A DNA stretch of 64,000 bases from an uncultured Flavobacteriales bacterium. Lineage in GTDB: Bacteria; Bacteroidota; Bacteroidia; Flavobacteriales; Crocinitomicaceae. Positions 25,483-34,675 of the stretch are shown one piece after another. Position 1 is the first letter of the stretch; every line of letters begins with the position of its first letter. The stretch covers positions 124,001 to 188,000 of the forward strand of contig CAMLFH010000008.1 in NCBI GenBank assembly GCA_946479285.1, in the 5' to 3' direction. Both the position numbers and the translations under genes were made by a program. Under the pieces are notes generated by a model. It did no database searches. It was not told where the DNA came from and saw only the letters and a list, made by a program, of their open reading frames with translations.

Positions 25483-26139
25483 ATGAAAGCAGTCATCATA
25501 ATCACCGCGCTTTTTTTGAGCAGTCTTGGATTTACCCAGGGAAGTTATCAAATTGCATTTCTAAAATACAGCGGTGGCGGTGATTATTACGCCAATCCCA
25601 CGGCATTGCCGAATCTTGCCCAGTTTTGTAATTCCAATCTGGGAACCACTATTTCCAAGGAAGCGCCTTATGTAGAAGTTGGAAGCCCTGAATTGAGTTT
25701 GTATCCTTTTGTGCACATGACCGGACATGGAAATGTAGTGTTTTCATTGACCGAAGCTGAAAATTTACGCAATTACCTGTTGGGAGGTGGTTTTCTGCAC
25801 ATTGATGACAATTATGGGATGGATAAATTTATCCGTGAGGAACTGAAAAAGGTATTTCCCAATAATTCCCTGGTAGAATTACCGTATTCACATCCCATTT
25901 TTCACCAGAAATACGATTTTAACGGTTTGCCAAAAATCCATGAACACGATGGAAAACGCCCCCAGGCTTTTGGAATCATCATTGAAGGAAGACTGGTTTG
26001 TCTTTATACTTTCGAAACCGATTTAAGCGACGGCTGGGAAGATAAAGAGGTCCACAACGACTCCGAAGAAAAACGCAAGCAAGCGCTTCAAATGGGCGCA
26101 AACATTCTCATGTACGCATTCCTGGGTGGAATTCAGTGA
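25483..26139 (+). CDS. DUF4159 secreted/periplasmic protein
   Basis: A 218-aa protein with signal peptide (MKAVIIITALFLSSLGFTQG). YQIAFLKYSGGGDYYANPTA, MTGHGNVVFSLTEAENLRNY and GGFLHIDDNYGMDKFIREEL are standard DUF4159 features (a glutamine-amidotransferase-like fold by family annotation; no catalytic Cys triad evident). It follows rsmE by 5 bp and completes the holA operon. Function is unknown in the family. Confidence 0.9.
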   Translation: MKAVIIITALFLSSLGFTQGSYQIAFLKYSGGGDYYANPTALPNLAQFCNSNLGTTISKEAPYVEVGSPELSLYPFVHMTGHGNVVFSLTEAENLRNYLLGGGFLHIDDNYGMDKFIREELKKVFPNNSLVELPYSHPIFHQKYDFNGLPKIHEHDGKRPQAFGIIIEGRLVCLYTFETDLSDGWEDKEVHNDSEEKRKQALQMGANILMYAFLGGIQ

Positions 26140-26320
26140 TTCTTCTCTTTAAGAATTCAATCCGCAGCAATCGGTCGCGACTGATCGGCTAAGGATCACG
26201 TTTTCATGTAATCCATGCTCATTCTGTTTTCTCATTCTGTCTGTTAACAGATGCTAAAACCTTTTTGCTTTTCATTCCTTTTCTATATATTCAACTCATT
26301 CACATCTAAAATAGAAAGTT

Positions 26321-26572
26321 ATGAGTTGGTTATGGGCATTAATTATTGGGGGTGTAGCCGGTTGGTTAGCCGGAGCAATCATGGACAGTTCACGAGGTGG
26401 AATTTTATTCAACATTGTACTGGGAATCCTGGGAAGTTTTGTCGGAGTATGGTTATTTGGGTTACTGCATATTTTCCCTGCAGATAACATTTGGGGAATT
26501 CTCTTAACTTCCACTGTTGGAGCTGTCGTCATTATTGTAATAGCCCGCCTGATAACAGGTGGCAAAGTTTAA
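26321..26572 (+). CDS. GlsB/YeaQ/YmgE-type small membrane protein
   Basis: An 83-aa protein with three hydrophobic segments: LWALIIGGVAGWLAGAIM, ILFNIVLGILGSFVGVWLFG and ILLTSTVGAVVIIVIARLI. Gly-rich helices with the GGVAGWLAG motif identify the transglycosylase-associated/GlsB stress-protein family. Such proteins are induced by envelope or general stress in other bacteria; the exact function is unknown. It sits alone, downstream of about 180 bp without a gene. Confidence 0.9.
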   Translation: MSWLWALIIGGVAGWLAGAIMDSSRGGILFNIVLGILGSFVGVWLFGLLHIFPADNIWGILLTSTVGAVVIIVIARLITGGKV

Positions 26573-26582
26573 TATAACTGTG

Positions 26583-26680
26583 GGGGTCCGCCGCGGCGGA
26601 TCTGCCAAGAGCAAATTATCCGCTCGAAGCGGTACGATTTGAGTATAAAAAACGGGCGCCGATTCATCGACGCCCGTTTC
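26583..26680. terminator. Bidirectional terminator with GC-rich hairpins (glsB-like / argS 3' ends)
   Basis: Between two convergent genes. The main hairpin at 26648-26680 has AAACGGGCG arms around CGATTCATCGA with A-run before and T-rich after, a bidirectional intrinsic terminator. Upstream, TCCGCCGCGGCGGA (26587-26600) is a perfect palindrome and CCGCTCGAAGCGG (about 26620) a third small hairpin. Confidence 0.7.
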
Positions 26681-26696
26681 TGTATATAGAAATGAA

Positions 26697-28592
26697 TCAC
26701 ATTTTATTCGGAACCGCAATCCCTAACAAATTCATTGAACTCTTAATTACCTTCGCTACGTTCTGACTTACTGCCAAACGCAATGCTTTCTGTTTCTCAT
26801 CTGTTTCGCTCAGGATCATCACGTTTTGATAGAATTGATTGAATAACTTCACCAACTCATACGTATAATTCGCTACAGCCGATGGAGAATGAGTCTTTGC
26901 AGCTTCTTCGATGGCAGCGGGATATAACGCCAATTGCTTAATAATTTCCTTTTCGGAAGCGCCAATTTCAGTATCTGTATCTAATTGGAAATTACTTGCT
27001 TTCGCCAATAGCGACTGAATACGAGCATGCGCGTATTGAATGAACGGACCTGTGTGTCCATTTAGTTCAATAGATTCCGCCGGATTGAACATCATGCGTT
27101 TCTTCGGGTCAACTTTCAGTAAGTAATACTTCAAACCACCCATACCAATCGTTTTGTACAAAGTCTCTCTTTCGGAATCGCTCATTCCGTCCAAATGTCC
27201 GCGTTCAGAAGTCATTTCTTTTGCGCTTTCAATCACTTCATCCATTAAATCGTCTGCATCAACAACAGTTCCTTCACGGGATTTCATTTTCCCGGATGGT
27301 AAATCTACCATTCCATAAGACAAGTGGAAGCATGATTTTGCCCAGGAATAACCCAATTTATCCAGGATCAGGAAAAGCACTTTGAAGTGATAATCCTGCT
27401 CATTACCTACGGTATAAATAATTCCGCTTAGTTCCGGGTAATCATTGAAACGATCAACAGCTGTTCCCAAATCCTGGGTCATGTAAACCGAAGTTCCGTC
27501 AGAACGCAGCAATAATTTGTGGTCCAATCCTTCGCCGGTAAGATCAATCCAAACCGAACCGTCTTCTTTTTTATAGAAAACGCCTTTGCTCAAACCTTCG
27601 TTTACGAGGTCTTTTCCAAGAATAAAGGTGTCGGACTCGTAGTACAAACGATCAAAATCAACGCCCATTTTTTCATAGGTTTTATTGAAACCGTCGTAAA
27701 CCCAGCCATTCATGGTTGTCCAAAGCAGATATACTTCCGGATCTCTTCCTTCCCAGCGAACCAGTAAATTCTTTGCTTCACGCAGAATAGCTGTTTCGTT
27801 CTTAGCCAGTTCTTTGATCTTATCGTCTAGCCCTGCAATTGCTTTTTCATCTTTACCAGCTTTAGCATCCGTAAATTCGTGGTATTTGGCAATCGCTGTT
27901 TCAGAATATCCGTCAAATTTCCCGGAATTCCATTCTGCTATAATTTCTTTTGCTTCCGCATTGAAATGCTTGTCGAATTCCACATAGTATTTCCCAACCA
28001 GCTTATCGCCTTTCAAACCGGTGTTTTCCGGATTCTCACGTTCTCCTTTTGTATTGACCGGAGAAAACTTCTGCCAGGCAAGCATGCTTTTACAAATATG
28101 GATCCCGCGATCGTTGATGATTTGCGTTTTAACTACTTTATGACCGTATGCATCCAGGATTTGAGCTACAGAATATCCCAGGAAGTTATTGCGTAAGTGA
28201 CCTAAATGCAATGGTTTATTCGTGTTTGGAGACGAATATTCTACCATGATCTCCGGTTTGGAGTTCTTTTCAGCCATTCCGAAAGCTGCATTGGAATGAA
28301 TTTCACTTAATTGCTGCGCCCAATAACTATTCGGGAAACTTAGGTTTAAGAATCCGGCGATAATTGAATAATCACTGATACAGCGAATCTCATCCCTTAA
28401 AAAATCACCAATCACTTTTCCAATTTCCTGCGGAGCTTTGCCTGCAAGTTTCATCAAAGGAAACAATACCAAAGTGGTATCGCCTTCGAACTCTTTTTTC
28501 GTTTTTTGAAACTGAATCAGCGAGTCGGAACATTCGAAACCAAATAATTGATTGGATTTCTCTATAATTGCCGACTTGATTAAATCTTCCAT
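26697..28592 (-). CDS. argS: Arginyl-tRNA synthetase
   Basis: A 631-aa class I aminoacyl-tRNA synthetase. SSPNTNKPLHLGHLRNNFLG holds the HIGH box (HLGH), and GKMKSREGTVVDADDLMDEV follows the family's degenerate KMSKS-like site. The C-terminal anticodon-binding DALR domain ends the protein (AHARIQSLLAKAS then ANYTYELVKLFNQFYQ). It charges tRNA-Arg. Length is slightly above the 550-590 of many homologues, as is common in Bacteroidota. An 8-bp tandem repeat begins 25 bp upstream of the ATG. Confidence 0.97.
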   Translation of the reverse strand: MEDLIKSAIIEKSNQLFGFECSDSLIQFQKTKKEFEGDTTLVLFPLMKLAGKAPQEIGKVIGDFLRDEIRCISDYSIIAGFLNLSFPNSYWAQQLSEIHSNAAFGMAEKNSKPEIMVEYSSPNTNKPLHLGHLRNNFLGYSVAQILDAYGHKVVKTQIINDRGIHICKSMLAWQKFSPVNTKGERENPENTGLKGDKLVGKYYVEFDKHFNAEAKEIIAEWNSGKFDGYSETAIAKYHEFTDAKAGKDEKAIAGLDDKIKELAKNETAILREAKNLLVRWEGRDPEVYLLWTTMNGWVYDGFNKTYEKMGVDFDRLYYESDTFILGKDLVNEGLSKGVFYKKEDGSVWIDLTGEGLDHKLLLRSDGTSVYMTQDLGTAVDRFNDYPELSGIIYTVGNEQDYHFKVLFLILDKLGYSWAKSCFHLSYGMVDLPSGKMKSREGTVVDADDLMDEVIESAKEMTSERGHLDGMSDSERETLYKTIGMGGLKYYLLKVDPKKRMMFNPAESIELNGHTGPFIQYAHARIQSLLAKASNFQLDTDTEIGASEKEIIKQLALYPAAIEEAAKTHSPSAVANYTYELVKLFNQFYQNVMILSETDEKQKALRLAVSQNVAKVIKSSMNLLGIAVPNKM

Positions 28593-28616
28593 TGGGACTT
28601 TTTATTTATTTATTAG

Positions 28617-28672
28617 ATGTTCAAATGTTCAAATGTTCAAATGTTCAAATGTTCAAATGTTCAAATGTTCAA
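28617..28672. repeat. Seven perfect tandem copies of an 8-bp unit (ATGTTCAA)
   Basis: Copies start at 28617, 28625, 28633, 28641, 28649, 28657 and 28665, with no mismatch; an eighth is degenerate. On the minus strand the unit reads TTGAACAT, so it places a TTTG every 8 bp upstream of argS, and AACATTTG once per unit is one mismatch from the -7 element. Confidence 0.97.
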
Positions 28673-28740
28673 ATTGAATTTTTTAAACCCTTTGAACCTT
28701 CGAAGCTCGCAACGCTTATGCTGATCGCGTGTCGCCATTA

Positions 28741-28775
28741 GCTTTAGCGATGGCACAAGCTTCAGCGAAGGCACA
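28741..28775. repeat. Pair of GCTTCAGCGAWGGCACA-type repeats
   Basis: GCTTTAGCGATGGCACA (28741-28757) and GCTTCAGCGAAGGCACA (28759-28775) are near-identical direct repeats in the argS/arginase gap. The same 17-mer with one base change occurs inside the rsmF-like gene (47639-47655), and GCTCCTTCGCTGAAGC (19646-19661) is the reverse complement of part of it. Confidence 0.6.
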
Positions 28776-28806
28776 GAGCGAAGAAGCTTTGAACTTCTTT
28801 GAACTT

Positions 28807-29760
28807 TTAACCGTTTAATGCGGCAGTTACTTTTTCCAGCAAGCTGAATGCAGTTTCTGCCATTGTATTTGTTTTATTGTCCAGGCAAGGGTTTACTTCA
28901 ACAAACTCGATGCAAACCGTTTTTGGATTCTGAGCCAGCAAAGTTAATATTTCTTCCGCTTCCTCCGGGAAAATCCCGTTACCAACAGGTGTTCCTGTTC
29001 CAAAAGAAGTGATTTCAGGATCCATTGAATCTACATCGAAAGAAACATAGATCATATCGCAGGAGGCTAATTGTTCCAAAACACGCTGAATGATGATTGA
29101 AGCACCTTCTTTGCGCACGGATTCTACTGTGTGATTGGTAATGTTGTTTTCTTCAATGAGTTGATTTTCCTCGTGTTCCGTATCGCGCACGCCAATAAAT
29201 ATCAAATCTGCAGGATTCAGCTTCACGGCATTTGTGTACTTATGTTTCAGATCTTTCCAAATGGAAGCAGTTTGCTCAGAAGGTGTATTTCGCTGGTATC
29301 TTAAATTGTCGTTACCAAGAGAAAGGCTCAATGGCATTCCATGGATATTTCCTGACGGAGTAGTGTAGGGTGAATGCAAATCTCCGTGAGCATCAATCCA
29401 AACAACTCCCAGTCTTTTCTCCGGAAAAGCAGCCTTGACCCCGGCAATTGTTCCAGCAGCAGAACCGTGATCTCCGGCAAGAATAAGCGGAAAAGATCCT
29501 TTGTTCAAAAGATCCTTTGTCTTTTCTGCAACAGCTTCAAAAACAAGTTTGAAACCCAAGAGGTTTTTAGCAAATTCGGTTTCGTTTTCACGATCAAGAA
29601 ATCCATTGTAATCGGGCAAAGGATGAAGCGGGTAAATTCCGAAATAGGGATTATTTGCTTTTCTGGCCGCTGTCATAATAGCTCCCGGACCAAGAGATGC
29701 GCCCCTGGTTCCTGCTGCCAGTTCCGAGTTGTTTACAATGATTTCAATTTTCCGATGCAT
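28807..29760 (-). CDS. rocF: Arginase-family ureohydrolase
   Basis: A 317-aa ureohydrolase with the binuclear manganese ligands: LILAGDHGSAAGT (GDH), VVWIDAHGDLHSP (DAHxD-like, reading DAHGD) and YVSFDVDSMDPEITSFGTGTP (DVDxxDP). GASLGPGAIMTAARKANN near the N-terminus is arginase-like. It hydrolyses arginine to ornithine and urea. GDHG and DAHGD replace the commoner GDHS and DAHAD, but metal-binding His/Asp are kept; agmatinase or formimidoglutamase are less likely alternatives. Adjacent to argS but separated by repeats. Confidence 0.88.
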   Translation of the reverse strand: MHRKIEIIVNNSELAAGTRGASLGPGAIMTAARKANNPYFGIYPLHPLPDYNGFLDRENETEFAKNLLGFKLVFEAVAEKTKDLLNKGSFPLILAGDHGSAAGTIAGVKAAFPEKRLGVVWIDAHGDLHSPYTTPSGNIHGMPLSLSLGNDNLRYQRNTPSEQTASIWKDLKHKYTNAVKLNPADLIFIGVRDTEHEENQLIEENNITNHTVESVRKEGASIIIQRVLEQLASCDMIYVSFDVDSMDPEITSFGTGTPVGNGIFPEEAEEILTLLAQNPKTVCIEFVEVNPCLDNKTNTMAETAFSLLEKVTAALNG

Positions 29761-29778
29761 AACAGTTTGTTAATAGGG

Positions 29779-29786
29779 CAAAAATA
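29779..29786 (-). promoter_or_regulatory. Candidate -7 element for the arginase gene
   Basis: Minus-strand TATTTTTG matches TAnnTTTG; predicted start about 12 nt before the ATG at 29760. The nearest TTG upstream is 25 nt away, slightly outside the usual range. Confidence 0.35.
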
Positions 29787-29879
29787 CATATTTGGTTTAG
29801 TCTGACTATTGCAAGTTATACATGGAACTGAAACCTTTTCAACAATTTGTCGTATTAAGTTCTTATTAAAGATCTTAAT

Positions 29880-30572
29880 ATGTTGGTAAAGCATTCATCC
29901 ATTTTCCTTGGAATTTGCATTCTTCTGGTGTGTTCATGTACTCCTAAAAAGGAGGTGGTCAGCGAGGGGACTATCATTTATTCGGCAGATTACCCGAACC
30001 ACAAGAAAAATATCTTCCTCTATAACATCCTGCCGAAAGAAGTTGAAATCAGCTTTAAGGATGGAATGGTCCGAAACGATATCAGTCGTGGAAATTTTCA
30101 AAATATTTTGTTGTTTGATTGTAACAAAAGTCAAATGGAGATTTATTTCCAATATGGCGAAGAAGCATTCAAAACGAAATTATCACCAAACGAGATTCGA
30201 CAGATGTTAAATGATCAGGTGAATTATGAAATCCGATTTACGGATGAAACAGATACGCTGGTTGGTTTTAACGTTAAAAAAGCACTTGCTGTAAACAAGA
30301 AGGATGAAAAAGATGTGATCACACTTTGGTATACGGAAGAAATTGAGTTGAAGAACCCGAACTGGTACAATACGTTTAACGAAGTTCCGGGGGTCCTGCT
30401 TGCTTATTCGGTAGATCGTTTCGGGATTCGAATGGATTACAAGGCGGTGAAATTTACTCCGAAAGCAGATGAATCCAAAAAACAGTTGTTTACTTTGCCT
30501 GCAAAAGGCACTGCGATCAGTTATGACGAGTACAATGAAAAAATGAACAGTTTATTTGCAACATTTGAATAG
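29880..30572 (+). CDS. Lipoprotein of unknown function (230 aa)
   Basis: A 230-aa lipoprotein: MLVKHSSIFLGICILLVCSC gives a lipobox with Cys20. The mature part starts EGTIIYSADYPNHKKN and continues as beta strands (EISFKDGMVRNDISRG, then LLFDCNKSQMEIYF). This layout resembles DUF4412/GLPGLI-like secreted beta-sandwich proteins of Bacteroidota, but no family is certain. Its stop is 1 bp before the ATG of a second protein of the same general layout, so they form a bicistronic unit, followed by ftsK. Confidence 0.75.
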   Translation: MLVKHSSIFLGICILLVCSCTPKKEVVSEGTIIYSADYPNHKKNIFLYNILPKEVEISFKDGMVRNDISRGNFQNILLFDCNKSQMEIYFQYGEEAFKTKLSPNEIRQMLNDQVNYEIRFTDETDTLVGFNVKKALAVNKKDEKDVITLWYTEEIELKNPNWYNTFNEVPGVLLAYSVDRFGIRMDYKAVKFTPKADESKKQLFTLPAKGTAISYDEYNEKMNSLFATFE

Positions 30573-30573
30573 T

Positions 30574-31215
30574 ATGATCCGATTTATTTGTGTTCTCAGC
30601 ATCACTTTTTTGACTGCGTTTTCTGCATTTTCTCAAAGACCCTTTTCCGGTATTCTGAAGTACAAGGCGAGTGTCATGGCTCCTGATACAAATAAAGTTT
30701 GGAAATCCTGGAACGTAACGCTTTATACCAACGACACCGTGGTGCGGGTAGAAACGGAAACCGAGCAGTTTGGAGTTCAGGTCTATATCCGCAATATGAC
30801 TCTGAATAAAGCGTATCTGTTGTTGGAATTAGACGGGAACAAATATGCGATTCATACCGATTTGTCTAAGAAAAAAGATTCCATCCAAAAAGGGTATACG
30901 GTCACCAAAAAAATGGGGTCGAAAAAAATAGCCGGAATGAAAGGAAAAAAATACCTGGTGAAAGACGAAAATACGGAAGGTTATTACTGTTATTTCTCCA
31001 AAAAACTGGATAATAAATACCTGCAGGTTTACCCGGAGGTAAAAGGATTGGCGCTTGATTATTACATTCCTTCACAGGATGGCCTGATCCATTATGAATT
31101 GACGGAAAAAAAGGATGAAACCATCAATCGGGACCTGTTTGGAATCCCTTCGGATTATAAACGGATCAGCTTCGAAGAATTCATGAAAATCTTCTATTCG
31201 AATAATGAACAGTAG
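30574..31215 (+). CDS. Secreted beta-sandwich protein (213 aa), DUF4412-like
   Basis: A 213-aa protein; I start at the ATG at 30574 with signal peptide MIRFICVLSITFLTAFSAFS, not at the TTG inside the preceding gene. RPFSGILKYKASVMAPDTNK, LYTNDTVVRVETETEQFGVQ and KIAGMKGKKYLVKDENTEGY are typical of DUF4412-like folds, which are related to LolA-type lipid carriers by shape. Paired with the lipoprotein 1 bp upstream and 76 bp before ftsK, with lolA following; a role in lipoprotein or lipid handling is possible but only inferred. Confidence 0.75.
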   Translation: MIRFICVLSITFLTAFSAFSQRPFSGILKYKASVMAPDTNKVWKSWNVTLYTNDTVVRVETETEQFGVQVYIRNMTLNKAYLLLELDGNKYAIHTDLSKKKDSIQKGYTVTKKMGSKKIAGMKGKKYLVKDENTEGYYCYFSKKLDNKYLQVYPEVKGLALDYYIPSQDGLIHYELTEKKDETINRDLFGIPSDYKRISFEEFMKIFYSNNEQ

Positions 31216-31291
31216 GTTGTTTATAGTTAAATGAAGGACTGTTAACCAAAGCGCTTTGATGTCGTTATCTTCGTAAGATACTTCGTGAAGA

Positions 31292-33841
31292 ATGGCATTG
31301 GAAAACGAATACAGGCAAAAAAGCGAGCAATCAGCAGAAGAGAATACAAAGAAAGAGCCCAAAGGGAAGCCCGCGAAAGAACGCAAGCCTTCCGATAATG
31401 CTTTGTTGGAACGTCTCTCAAATCGCTTCGATAAAAAAAGATTCAAAACAATTCTGGGGATCGGAATGATCCTGTTCTCCTTTTTCACCTTTCTTTCCTG
31501 TTTTTCTTATTTCTTCACCTGGACTGCCGATCAGGATCGTGTTCTGGATGTTTCGCTATTCAGTTTTTTGTTTGACAGCAATCCTGAACCCGTGCAGAAC
31601 TGGCTGGGTAAATTCGGTGCCTGGATGGCTCACTTGTTCATGTACCGCTGGTTTGGAGTTTCCTCTTTTGCAATTTCCTTCATTATTTTCCTGGTAGGTT
31701 TTAAATGGACCCTGAACGTACTTCTGCTTCCCATCAGACGTTCCCTTGCTGTGGCAGTTTTGTTCATGGTGTGGAGTTCTGTTTTCTTAGGTTATTTCGT
31801 TGAGCATATTGATTACTTGGGTGGAACCTTTGGCTTTGCAATTAATTCCTGGTTGAAATTAACTATTGGGAACTTCGGAAGTTTTGTTGCAATCGTAGCG
31901 TTGTTGTGGGTTGTTCTTGTAGTTCTGTTCAACGCAGATATTATGTCGTGGTGGAATCGTGCAAAAGGAGCCAAGGAATCATTCTTCGAAGATGATCAGC
32001 CGGTTACGGCGAATATGACAGATATTCATGTGGTAAATACGATTCGGGATGATCAGATTCGGGCAGAACAAGAAGCTGCTGAGGTGAACTTTGACGAAGA
32101 AGAGGATGAATCGTATGGTGATGGTGAGGAAGAAAGTTTCATTGTGATTCAAAATGGTGCTGAAAAGGAACCGGAATTGGAACCTGAACCCGACGACTAC
32201 CAAGAGGTGGAAGCAATCTTGGAAGCAGAGGACGAAGACGACGAGGAAGAAGGTGATTTTAAAGTGAGTATTGCAAAAACGGATGCTACACTTTCTGATG
32301 ATGAATTCAACTCCATCCGGCAAGAATACGGCGATTATGATCCAACTTTGGATCTTTCAGGTTACATGCTGCCTCCGATTGATTTGTTGAAAGAGTATGG
32401 AAACGGGCAAGTTTCAATCAACAAGCAAGAACTGGAGGATAACAAAAACAAAATTGTAGAAACACTTTCTCACTATAAAATTGATATTGCCAAAATCAAG
32501 GCAACGGTTGGTCCAACGGTAACATTGTATGAAATCGTTCCTGCTCCCGGAGTTCGTATTTCGAAGATCAAAAACCTGGAAGACGATATTGCATTGAGTT
32601 TATCTGCCCTGGGAATTCGTATTATCGCACCGATTCCAGGAAAAGGAACAATCGGTATTGAAGTTCCAAACAGCAGCCCGGATATGGTTTCCATGAAATC
32701 ATTGATCGCGTCTGAGAAATTCCAGAATTCCGATTTCGAATTGCCGATCGTAATGGGGAAAACCATTACCAATGAAACCTACACCTTCGACTTAACGAAA
32801 GCGCCTCACTTATTGGTTGCCGGGGCTACAGGTCAGGGTAAATCCGTTGGATTGAACGCGATTCTTGTTTCTATTCTTTATAAGAAACATCCGTCGCAGG
32901 TTAAATTTGTACTCGTCGATCCTAAAAAAGTAGAGCTAACCCTTTATAACCGCATTGAGCGCCATTACTTAGCGAAACTTCCGGGAGAAGAAGATGCAAT
33001 TATCACAGATACTTCGAAAGTTGTAAATACATTGAATTCCCTATGTATCGAAATGGATAATCGCTACGAGTTATTGAAAGTAGCAGAAGTACGTACCATT
33101 AAAGAATACAATGCAAAGTTCATCGCGCGTAAATTGAATCCGGAAAAAGGACACCGTTACCTTCCATACATCGTTGTTCTGATTGATGAGTTCGCCGATT
33201 TAATTATGACTGCAGGAAAAGAAGTGGAGCACCCGATAGCGCGTTTGGCGCAGTTGGCCCGTGCAATTGGAATTCACTTAATTGTTGCCACACAAAGACC
33301 TTCCGTGAACGTAATTACAGGTATGATCAAGGCGAACTTCCCGGCGCGTATTGCATTCCGTGTACTTTCCAAGATCGATTCACGAACCATTTTGGATTCT
33401 TCCGGAGCTGACCAATTGATTGGGCGCGGAGATATGTTGATTTCTCTTGGCCAGGATCTGATTCGAGTACAGTGTGGTTTTGCAGATACTCCGGAGGTAG
33501 AAGCGATCTGCAGGTTCATCGGGGAGCAGCGTGCTTATCCTGAGGCATTGATCCTTCCCGAATATGTTGGTGCAGACGGAGGAAATGATTCGGAAATAGA
33601 TTTGGATGAAATTGATTCTATGTTTGCAGATGCAGCACGGATTGTGGTCATCAATAACCAGGGATCAGCATCACTCTTGCAGCGTAAATTGAAGCTGGGT
33701 TACAACCGGGCCGGACGAATTGTGGATCAATTGGAAGGATACGGCATTATCGGACCATTCCAGGGAAGTAAGGCCAGGGAAGTTCTTTTCAGCGATATCG
33801 AAAGCCTGGAAGAGTTCCTGCGTTCTAAAGGAATAAACTAA
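31292..33841 (+). CDS. ftsK: DNA translocase FtsK
   Basis: An 849-aa protein. A charged N-terminus precedes four or more membrane helices (about 50-210, e.g. FKTILGIGMILFSFFTFLSC). A very acidic linker (about 255-330) follows, then the FtsK beta-domain and RecA-like motor with Walker A GATGQGKS and IVATQRPSVNVITGMIKANF. The C-terminal gamma winged-helix domain (ASLLQRKLKLGYNRAGRIVD) is present. It pumps chromosome ends across the septum and coordinates dimer resolution. Followed by lolA, a typical arrangement in this phylum. Confidence 0.97.
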   Translation: MALENEYRQKSEQSAEENTKKEPKGKPAKERKPSDNALLERLSNRFDKKRFKTILGIGMILFSFFTFLSCFSYFFTWTADQDRVLDVSLFSFLFDSNPEPVQNWLGKFGAWMAHLFMYRWFGVSSFAISFIIFLVGFKWTLNVLLLPIRRSLAVAVLFMVWSSVFLGYFVEHIDYLGGTFGFAINSWLKLTIGNFGSFVAIVALLWVVLVVLFNADIMSWWNRAKGAKESFFEDDQPVTANMTDIHVVNTIRDDQIRAEQEAAEVNFDEEEDESYGDGEEESFIVIQNGAEKEPELEPEPDDYQEVEAILEAEDEDDEEEGDFKVSIAKTDATLSDDEFNSIRQEYGDYDPTLDLSGYMLPPIDLLKEYGNGQVSINKQELEDNKNKIVETLSHYKIDIAKIKATVGPTVTLYEIVPAPGVRISKIKNLEDDIALSLSALGIRIIAPIPGKGTIGIEVPNSSPDMVSMKSLIASEKFQNSDFELPIVMGKTITNETYTFDLTKAPHLLVAGATGQGKSVGLNAILVSILYKKHPSQVKFVLVDPKKVELTLYNRIERHYLAKLPGEEDAIITDTSKVVNTLNSLCIEMDNRYELLKVAEVRTIKEYNAKFIARKLNPEKGHRYLPYIVVLIDEFADLIMTAGKEVEHPIARLAQLARAIGIHLIVATQRPSVNVITGMIKANFPARIAFRVLSKIDSRTILDSSGADQLIGRGDMLISLGQDLIRVQCGFADTPEVEAICRFIGEQRAYPEALILPEYVGADGGNDSEIDLDEIDSMFADAARIVVINNQGSASLLQRKLKLGYNRAGRIVDQLEGYGIIGPFQGSKAREVLFSDIESLEEFLRSKGIN

Positions 33842-33973
33842 ATGTTGAAAGGCGGCTAATAAAAGGCAAAGTCACTTTTCAAATTTCCCATTATCTAATT
33901 TCAATTTTAATTTTCAATTATGTAACAGTATTCTTGGCACAATTTCTGATATTTGCAGAGAAAAATGTGAAAC

Positions 33974-34612
33974 ATGAAATACTTACTTATTTGCTTGACT
34001 TTATTAGGGACCACTTTGGCTTACAGTCAGGATGCTAAAGCAGACGGAATTCTGGATAAAGTTTCAGCTAAAATAAAAGGACTGAAAACGTTCTATGTGG
34101 AATTTAGCGCAACTATCAAGAACAGCACCAACGGAACAAATACAAATATGTCCGGAAAAGGCTGGGTAAAAGGCGATAAATTTAGTGCTGTTTACGGAGA
34201 AACGACTTTGATTTCAAACGGCTTGAAAAAATGGTCTATTGTAAAAGAAGAGAAAACGGTGTACGAATCGGATGCTTCCGGTGATGATGAAGACGCAATC
34301 AATCCGAAAAAATTAATGACTATCTGGGAGTCAGGATTCAAAAGCAAGTACGAAAAAGAAGAGACATTGAACGGAGAAAAAGTTCACATGATCTATTTGT
34401 ATCCTAAAAACCCGAAGAAAGCGAATTATCATACGATCATCGTGTATATTTCGAAAGATGATAATGAGGTGAAAAAGGCAATCCTGAAAGCAAATGATGG
34501 AACTGTTTCCACATTCACCATGACAAAATTCACTTTAAATCCTGCTATCGAAGACAGCAAGTTTGTATTTGACAAATCGAAGTACCCCGGGTACACGGTT
34601 GTGAAGGATTAA
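33974..34612 (+). CDS. lolA: Outer-membrane lipoprotein carrier protein LolA
   Basis: A 212-aa protein with signal peptide MKYLLICLTLLGTTLAYSQD. DGILDKVSAKIKGLKTFYVE and FSATIKNSTNG are the LolA helix and first strands, and GKGWVKGDKFSAVYGETTLI plus ETLNGEKVHMIYLYPKNPKK fit the family. The protein ferries lipoproteins across the periplasm. It follows ftsK by 132 bp and ends at a strong bidirectional terminator. Confidence 0.92.
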   Translation: MKYLLICLTLLGTTLAYSQDAKADGILDKVSAKIKGLKTFYVEFSATIKNSTNGTNTNMSGKGWVKGDKFSAVYGETTLISNGLKKWSIVKEEKTVYESDASGDDEDAINPKKLMTIWESGFKSKYEKEETLNGEKVHMIYLYPKNPKKANYHTIIVYISKDDNEVKKAILKANDGTVSTFTMTKFTLNPAIEDSKFVFDKSKYPGYTVVKD

Positions 34613-34631
34613 TATCAAATTGATTATATGT

Positions 34632-34665
34632 AAAAAACGGCGACCATTATTGGTCGCCGTTTTTG
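34632..34665. terminator. Bidirectional intrinsic terminator (lolA / E1 dehydrogenase 3' ends)
   Basis: AAAAACGGCGACC, loop ATTATT, GGTCGCCGTTTTT: a perfect 13-bp stem with A-run and T-run on its two sides, placed between convergent genes. Confidence 0.9.
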
Positions 34666-34675
34666 GTTTAAATAT

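Noticed and set aside
28617..28672. CRISPR array
   Set aside because: Units are 8 bp without spacers; it is a simple tandem repeat.
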